Assembly: GCA_016190245.1 (NCBI GenBank)
Contig: JACPQY010000078.1
Coordinates: 1-64,000, forward strand
Length of the DNA: 64,000 nucleotides
Direction of reading: 5' to 3'
Origin: Nitrospirota bacterium
Lineage (GTDB): Bacteria > JACPQY01
The notes under the pieces were generated by a model. It ran no database searches, was not told where the DNA came from, and was given only the letters and a program-made list of their open reading frames with translations. The position numbers were made by a program, and so were the translations under genes. Position 1 is the first letter of the stretch; the number at the start of each line of letters is the position of its first letter. Shown here in pieces: positions 60,819 through 64,000 of the stretch.

Positions 60819-63800
60819 ATGGGCATGGCGGCGCAACGGTTGGGCAAGAAACAGGTTCCCGCGGGCGGGGCTCGCCACAAGCTGGGCTCGTGGATCACCA
60901 TCCGCGGCGCGCGCGAGCACAACCTCAAGAACATAGACCTCTCGATCCCCCGCGATCGGCTCGTCGTGTTGACCGGCGTCTCCGGCTCGGGCAAGTCGTC
61001 GCTCGCGTTCGACACCCTCTACGCGGAAGGTCAGCGCCGGTACGTCGAATCCCTCTCCGCCTACGCGCGGCAGTTCCTGGAGCAGATGGACAAGCCGGAC
61101 GTGGACGCGATCGAAGGGCTTTCCCCCGCGATTTCCATCGAGCAAAAGACCGTGTCCAAGAACCCGAGATCCACGGTCGCCACGGTCACCGAAATCTACG
61201 ACTACCTGCGGCTCCTCTTCGCGAGGGCGGGGACGCCCCACTGTTATCAGTGCGGCCGGGTCATCAAGAGCCAGACGGTGCAGCAGATGGCCGACCGCAT
61301 CCGCACGATGCCCGAGGGGACCCGCTTCAATCTGCTGGCTCCGATCGTGCGGGCGCGAAAGGGCGAATACCGCAAGGAACTTGACGAGCTGAGACGGGCC
61401 GGATTCGCCCGCGTGAAAGTGGATGGACGTCTCCTCGATCTCTCGGAGCCGATCGAGATGGACAAGAACCGGAAGCACGACATTGACCTGGTGGTGGATC
61501 GCCTCGTGGTGAAAGCGGACTCGGGCGCGCGGCTCGCCGACTCGCTCGAGACCGCGCTCAAGTACTCGTACCTGGCGCCCGGGAAGTCCGGCGGCCTCGT
61601 CCGGGTGGTGGTGGTGGACGACCAGGGGCGGGAGACCGAATCCCACCTCTTCAGCGAGCGCTACGCGTGCGTGGAGTGCGGCATCAGCTACCCGGAAATG
61701 ACGCCGCGGATGTTCTCGTTCAACAGTCCGCAAGGGGCGTGCCCCGAGTGCACGGGCCTCGGCACGCAGCTCTTCTTCGATCCGCAGCTCGTCGTGCCCA
61801 ATCCCTACCTTTCGCTGCGGGAGGGGGCGATCGCGCCGTGGCAGGATTGGGAGCCCACCGATCTAGAGGCCCATCTCGATCCGGTGGCCCGGCGCCACGG
61901 GTTCAGCCTCCACACGCCTTTCTGCGATCTCTCGGCGGCTCATCAGCGACTCATTCTCTATGGCGAAGGGGCGGGCCGCCACGCGACCGACTCTTCCGCC
62001 TCGCGCCTCTCCGCCGCTGATTCCTCCGGCTCACGGCTCTCCGCCCGATGGCGGGCTCGCGGCTCGCGGGCCTGGCCCGGCGTCATCCCCATGCTCGAGG
62101 AAAAGTACCGCGATCTCGAGGGGAGCTGGCATCAATGGGAACTGGAGCGGTTCATGGGCGAGAAACCCTGCCCGGAGTGCCGCGGGGGCCGCCTGCGCCG
62201 AGAAAGCCTGGCCTTCCGTGTGGGCGGAAAAAACATCTACGAGGTGACGTGCCTGACCATCCTCGAGGCCGAGGCCTTCTTCAAGTCGCTCGCCTTGGAG
62301 GCGCGGGAGGCTGAGATCGGCCGCCGTGTCCTGAAAGAGGTCCGCGAGCGGCTCAAGTTTCTCACCGACGTGGGTCTGGATTATCTCACGCTCCACCGGC
62401 CATCGGCCACATTGGCGGGCGGGGAGGGACAGCGCATCCGCCTCGCCTCCCAGATCGGCTCCCACCTCGTGGGCGTGCTGTACGTGCTTGATGAGCCCAG
62501 CATCGGCCTCCACCAGAGGGACAACCGCAGACTCTTGCAGACCCTCGCCCGATTGCGCGATCTGGGGAACAGTGTCGTCGTGGTGGAGCACGACGAGGAA
62601 ACCATCCGGACCGCCGACTACGTGGTGGATCTGGGGCCCGGCGCGGGCGTCCACGGCGGTGAGGTGGTCTACGCGGGATCTCCAGAGGGGCTGACCCGGC
62701 ATGCACGCTCCGTGACCGGGCGATACCTGTCCGGCCGGGCATTCATTCCCGTGCCCCCCACCCGCCGCGCGGGCCACGGGAAGTCCGTTACCCTGATCGG
62801 CGCCACGGCCCACAATCTCAAGGACCTCACCGTGTCGTTCCCGCTGGGGACGTTCATCTGCATCACCGGCGTGTCCGGCTCGGGCAAGAGCTCGCTCGTG
62901 GTGGATACGCTGTACAAGGCCCTCGCGCAGAAGGTCAACCTGTCCAGGGAGCCCGCCGCACCCTTCCGGGAGCTCGTCGGCGCTCACTTCGTGGACAAGG
63001 TGATCGACGTGGACCAATCGCCCATCGGCCGCACCCCGCGCAGCAACCCCGCCACGTACACGGGCGTCTTCACGCCCATCCGCGAGCTGTTCGCCCAGGC
63101 CACCGAGGCGCGCTCGCGCGGATACAAGCCCGGCCGGTTCTCCTTCAACGTCAAGGGTGGACGCTGCGAGGCCTGCGAGGGCGACGGGATGATCAAGATC
63201 GAAATGCACTTCCTGCCGGACGTCTACGTCGTCTGTGAAGAATGCAAGGGGCGCCGCTACAACCGCGAGACGCTCCAGATCCTGTTCAAGGGGAAGCACA
63301 TCGCCGAGGTGCTGGGCATGACCGTGGAGGAAGCCCTCGAGTTCTTCACCCATCACGCCCCGATCCGGGAGAAACTCCAGACGCTCAAGGATGTCGGCCT
63401 GGGTTACATCCAACTCGGCCAGTCGGCCACCACGCTTTCGGGTGGAGAGGCGCAGCGAGTGAAGCTCTCGAAGGAGCTGGCCCGCCGAAGCACGGGGCGG
63501 ACGCTCTACATCCTGGACGAGCCGACCACGGGCCTCCATTTCGCGGATATCCAGAACCTTCTCCACGTTCTTCACCGGTTGGTTGAACTGGGAAACACCG
63601 TGATCGTCATCGAGCACAACCTCGAAGTAATCAAGACCGCGGATCACGTCATTGACCTGGGCCCCGAGGGAGGCGACGCCGGCGGGCGGGTGTTGGTCGA
63701 GGGCACCCCGGAAGAGGTGGCGCGAAGACCTGACACATACACGGGTCAGTACCTGGCCGGCGTGCTCGCGCGGGGCCGTCGGGGCGAGCTGCGAGCCAAC

Positions 63801-63920
63801 GGTGACCTGCAATCCCGGCCGGCAAACGCGCAAGCGCCTTCTTACGCGCAGGACCCCCGGCAGGTGGTCGCACCATCACCCCCTGCTGTGGCCGAGCCGG
63901 CCGATCCCGCGAGGAAGTGA
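60819..63920 (+). CDS. uvrA: UvrABC system protein A
   Basis: A 1033-aa nucleotide-excision-repair ATPase, about 90 residues longer than E. coli UvrA. Both ABC modules are complete: Walker [17 protein letters not shown] and [16 protein letters not shown], signatures [12 protein letters not shown] and [12 protein letters not shown], and Walker [12 protein letters not shown] and [11 protein letters not shown]. Zinc modules [16 protein letters not shown]...CPECTG and CEACEGDGM...CEECKGRRY are visible. The extra length is a serine-rich tandem repeat at residues 391-409 and a C-terminal Ala/Pro-rich tail of about 45 aa. ATG 60819 directly follows the exonuclease stop. Confidence 0.95.
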   Translation: MGMAAQRLGKKQVPAGGARHKLGSWITIRGAREHNLKNIDLSIPRDRLVVLTGVSGSGKSSLAFDTLYAEGQRRYVESLSAYARQFLEQMDKPDVDAIEGLSPAISIEQKTVSKNPRSTVATVTEIYDYLRLLFARAGTPHCYQCGRVIKSQTVQQMADRIRTMPEGTRFNLLAPIVRARKGEYRKELDELRRAGFARVKVDGRLLDLSEPIEMDKNRKHDIDLVVDRLVVKADSGARLADSLETALKYSYLAPGKSGGLVRVVVVDDQGRETESHLFSERYACVECGISYPEMTPRMFSFNSPQGACPECTGLGTQLFFDPQLVVPNPYLSLREGAIAPWQDWEPTDLEAHLDPVARRHGFSLHTPFCDLSAAHQRLILYGEGAGRHATDSSASRLSAADSSGSRLSARWRARGSRAWPGVIPMLEEKYRDLEGSWHQWELERFMGEKPCPECRGGRLRRESLAFRVGGKNIYEVTCLTILEAEAFFKSLALEAREAEIGRRVLKEVRERLKFLTDVGLDYLTLHRPSATLAGGEGQRIRLASQIGSHLVGVLYVLDEPSIGLHQRDNRRLLQTLARLRDLGNSVVVVEHDEETIRTADYVVDLGPGAGVHGGEVVYAGSPEGLTRHARSVTGRYLSGRAFIPVPPTRRAGHGKSVTLIGATAHNLKDLTVSFPLGTFICITGVSGSGKSSLVVDTLYKALAQKVNLSREPAAPFRELVGAHFVDKVIDVDQSPIGRTPRSNPATYTGVFTPIRELFAQATEARSRGYKPGRFSFNVKGGRCEACEGDGMIKIEMHFLPDVYVVCEECKGRRYNRETLQILFKGKHIAEVLGMTVEEALEFFTHHAPIREKLQTLKDVGLGYIQLGQSATTLSGGEAQRVKLSKELARRSTGRTLYILDEPTTGLHFADIQNLLHVLHRLVELGNTVIVIEHNLEVIKTADHVIDLGPEGGDAGGRVLVEGTPEEVARRPDTYTGQYLAGVLARGRRGELRANGDLQSRPANAQAPSYAQDPRQVVAPSPPAVAEPADPARK
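61989..62045 (+). repeat. In-frame tandem repeat inside uvrA
   Basis: Two 27-nt imperfect units (61989-62015 and 62019-62045) encode DSSASRLSA and, after one alanine, DSSGSRLSA. They sit where UvrA normally has a short variable strand before the [10 protein letters not shown] segment. Confidence 0.6.
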
Positions 63921-64000
63921 TGGCACGCACAGCCTCGCCGGCTCGAACGCGACGCCCAACTCCATCGGAGAACCCTCATCACAACCCTCTCCTTGCAGAG
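63920..64000 (+). CDS. Possible start of a gene running off the window
   Basis: ATG 63920 overlaps the uvrA stop (TGATG) and the frame stays open for 27 codons to the window end, beginning [15 protein letters not shown]. The overlap suggests a translationally coupled third gene in the repair operon. There is too little sequence to name a family. Confidence 0.35.
   Translation, partial: MARTASPARTRRPTPSENPHHNPLLAE

Overview
The window is GC-rich, densely coding DNA from a diderm (Gram-negative-type) bacterium. It carries LPS and outer-membrane genes (lpxH, lptF, lptG, an mlaC-like gene, a TolC-family channel) together with murJ, a PBP1C/alpha-2-macroglobulin pair, a CheX-like protein and an Ehr/Hyf-type membrane complex. 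This mix resembles deltaproteobacterial and related uncultivated lineages, but nothing here fixes the taxon. I see no rRNA, tRNA, CRISPR array, IS transposase or phage gene.

Layout. 1-2 kb: purC and an AbrB/PIN toxin-antitoxin pair. 2-10 kb: a urate-oxidase-N-like membrane protein, mlaC-tolC (minus), then murJ, pth, ychF, lpxH and an unknown coupled gene (plus). 10-11.6 kb: two tandem nucleotidyltransferase/HEPN modules on the minus strand. 11.7-13.2 kb: coaBC and a small charged ORF. 13.3-21 kb: a minus-strand operon, arsR-hyfB-C-E-F-G-I, encoding a complex-I-like membrane complex whose large subunit has lost the [NiFe] ligands. 21-26 kb: an amidohydrolase, a DUF486 protein and a sulfur operon (ArsR-rhodanese, DsrE, SQR-like). 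26-33 kb: ribF-aroE, lptFG, a cupin, and a GT4/GH57 glucan pair. 33.5-38.7 kb: CheY-like and CheX-like proteins, aconitase and a peroxiredoxin. 38.7-48.3 kb: propionyl-CoA/methylmalonyl-CoA genes (mutase, biotin carrier, a frameshifted biotin carboxylase, carboxyltransferase, BKACE) interleaved with a divergent diguanylate cyclase/HD-GYP pair. 48.4-51.7 kb: an accessory patch with a retropepsin-like protease, a metallo-beta-lactamase-fold protein, an RHH/PIN toxin-antitoxin pair, a broken RCC1 gene and a DUF2914 protein. 51.7-64 kb: alpha-2-macroglobulin, pbpC, a 5'-3' exonuclease and uvrA.

Themes. (1) Many genes begin 6-10 nt after a -10 hexamer, often with a well-spaced -35, so leaderless or near-leaderless transcripts look common. 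(2) Several genes lack a canonical start codon where homology says they should begin (ATC, GTA, CTG), two of them overlapping the upstream stop by four bases. (3) Intergenic regions carry families of short GC-rich palindromes. (4) Coding regions carry unusually long G/C homopolymers, one of which breaks the biotin carboxylase frame.

The least ordinary systems are the Ehr-type complex headed by an ArsR-family gene, the repeat-CheX protein with a histone-H1-like tail beside a CheY-like protein, and the sulfur-sensing operon with a clear operator. Family assignments rest on motifs and recalled family patterns; no database search was run.
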